From Chitinophagaceae bacterium (GTDB lineage Bacteria; Bacteroidota; Bacteroidia; Chitinophagales; Chitinophagaceae), in NCBI GenBank assembly GCA_947456805.1, contig CANGTN010000004.1:1-64000 (forward strand): a DNA stretch of 64,000 nt, written 5' to 3'. The notes under the pieces are model-generated. The model made no database searches. It was not told where the DNA came from and saw only the letters and a list, made by a program, of their open reading frames with translations. This document shows positions 63,471 through 64,000 of this stretch, piece after piece. A program made the position numbers and the translations under genes. Numbering within the stretch: position 1 is the stretch's first letter; every line of letters begins with the position of its first letter.

Positions 63471-64000
63471 ATGCACATGAAACAATTATTTATTATTTTT
63501 TTAATCCTCAATTTTACTGCAAATGCACAACAGGCAGACATTATTATTAAAAATGGTAAAATTCTTGATGGAACAGGCAACAGTTGGTTCTACGATAATA
63601 TTGCTGTAAAAGATGGAAAAATAATTAAGATAGGAAAATTAGAAAATTGGCAAGCACCTAAAATAATTGATGCTACAGGATTAATCATTGCTCCGGGTTT
63701 TATTGATGTACATACACATTTGGAAGAAGATGAAAAAAGAAATCCGTTAGCAACTAATTTTATTTTAGATGGTGTAACCACTTGTATTACGGGCAATTGT
63801 GGCCTCAGCAATACCAATATAAAAAACTATTTTTCTTTTATTGACAGCTTGAAAATTTCTATTAATGTAGCAGCAATGATTGGGCACAATGATATTCGAA
63901 GAGCTATAATGGGACGTACGATGAGAGACCCAAATGAAGATGAAATGAAACAAATGGAAGGCTTGGTAGAACAAGCTATGAAAGATGGTGCAGTTGGGCT
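63471..64000 (+). CDS. D-aminoacylase / N-acyl-D-amino-acid deacylase family amidohydrolase, truncated by the window end
   Basis: Own translation from 63471: MHMKQLFIIFLILNFTANAQQADIIIKNGKILDGTGNSWFYDNIAVKDGK...IIAPGFIDVHTHLEEDEKRN...GVTTCITGNCGLS; absent from the ORF track because no stop occurs in the window. Confidence 0.9.
   Translation, partial: MHMKQLFIIFLILNFTANAQQADIIIKNGKILDGTGNSWFYDNIAVKDGKIIKIGKLENWQAPKIIDATGLIIAPGFIDVHTHLEEDEKRNPLATNFILDGVTTCITGNCGLSNTNIKNYFSFIDSLKISINVAAMIGHNDIRRAIMGRTMRDPNEDEMKQMEGLVEQAMKDGAVG

Noticed and set aside
1-64000. CRISPR arrays, intact IS elements, prophage or restriction-type defense islands
   Set aside because: No direct-repeat/spacer pattern, transposase, integrase, phage structural or cas/RM gene was seen; the PglZ domain belongs to a PorX-type regulator, not a BREX locus.

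Overview
This 64 kb AT-rich window is chromosomal DNA from a Bacteroidota member, probably Chitinophagaceae-like; the taxonomy is inferred from gene content. It is densely coding and mostly housekeeping: pyrH, fabD, alaS, mqnC, recO, recQ, adenine deaminase, copA-type ATPase, SNF2 helicase, GH31 and an acyl-CoA dehydrogenase. It also holds type IX secretion (T9SS) genes: gldK-gldL-gldM-gldN on the minus strand, a PorX-like response regulator with a PglZ domain, and a secreted endonuclease I with a T9SS-type C-terminal sorting domain. No CRISPR array, intact transposon, prophage or rRNA was recognised. The most unusual element is a non-coding one at about 33951-34122 on the minus strand. It folds on paper as a complete class II (Leu/Ser-like) tRNA body: acceptor stem, D-arm, anticodon arm, variable-arm base and T-arm. 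Its anticodon loop is TTGTCTC (GUC in the anticodon position, U at position 37) and its discriminator is G. The tip of its variable arm carries an 89-nt insert that can form an 11-bp helix closing two hairpins. A strong intrinsic terminator follows directly. Other points worth a second look are a predicted cysteine-protease-like secreted protein split by a single in-frame TGA, an inverted-repeat element in a long intergenic region, a 33-aa membrane sORF, and a futalosine-pathway-like gene neighbourhood around recO. All calls come from reading sequence and the supplied translations; no database search was run.
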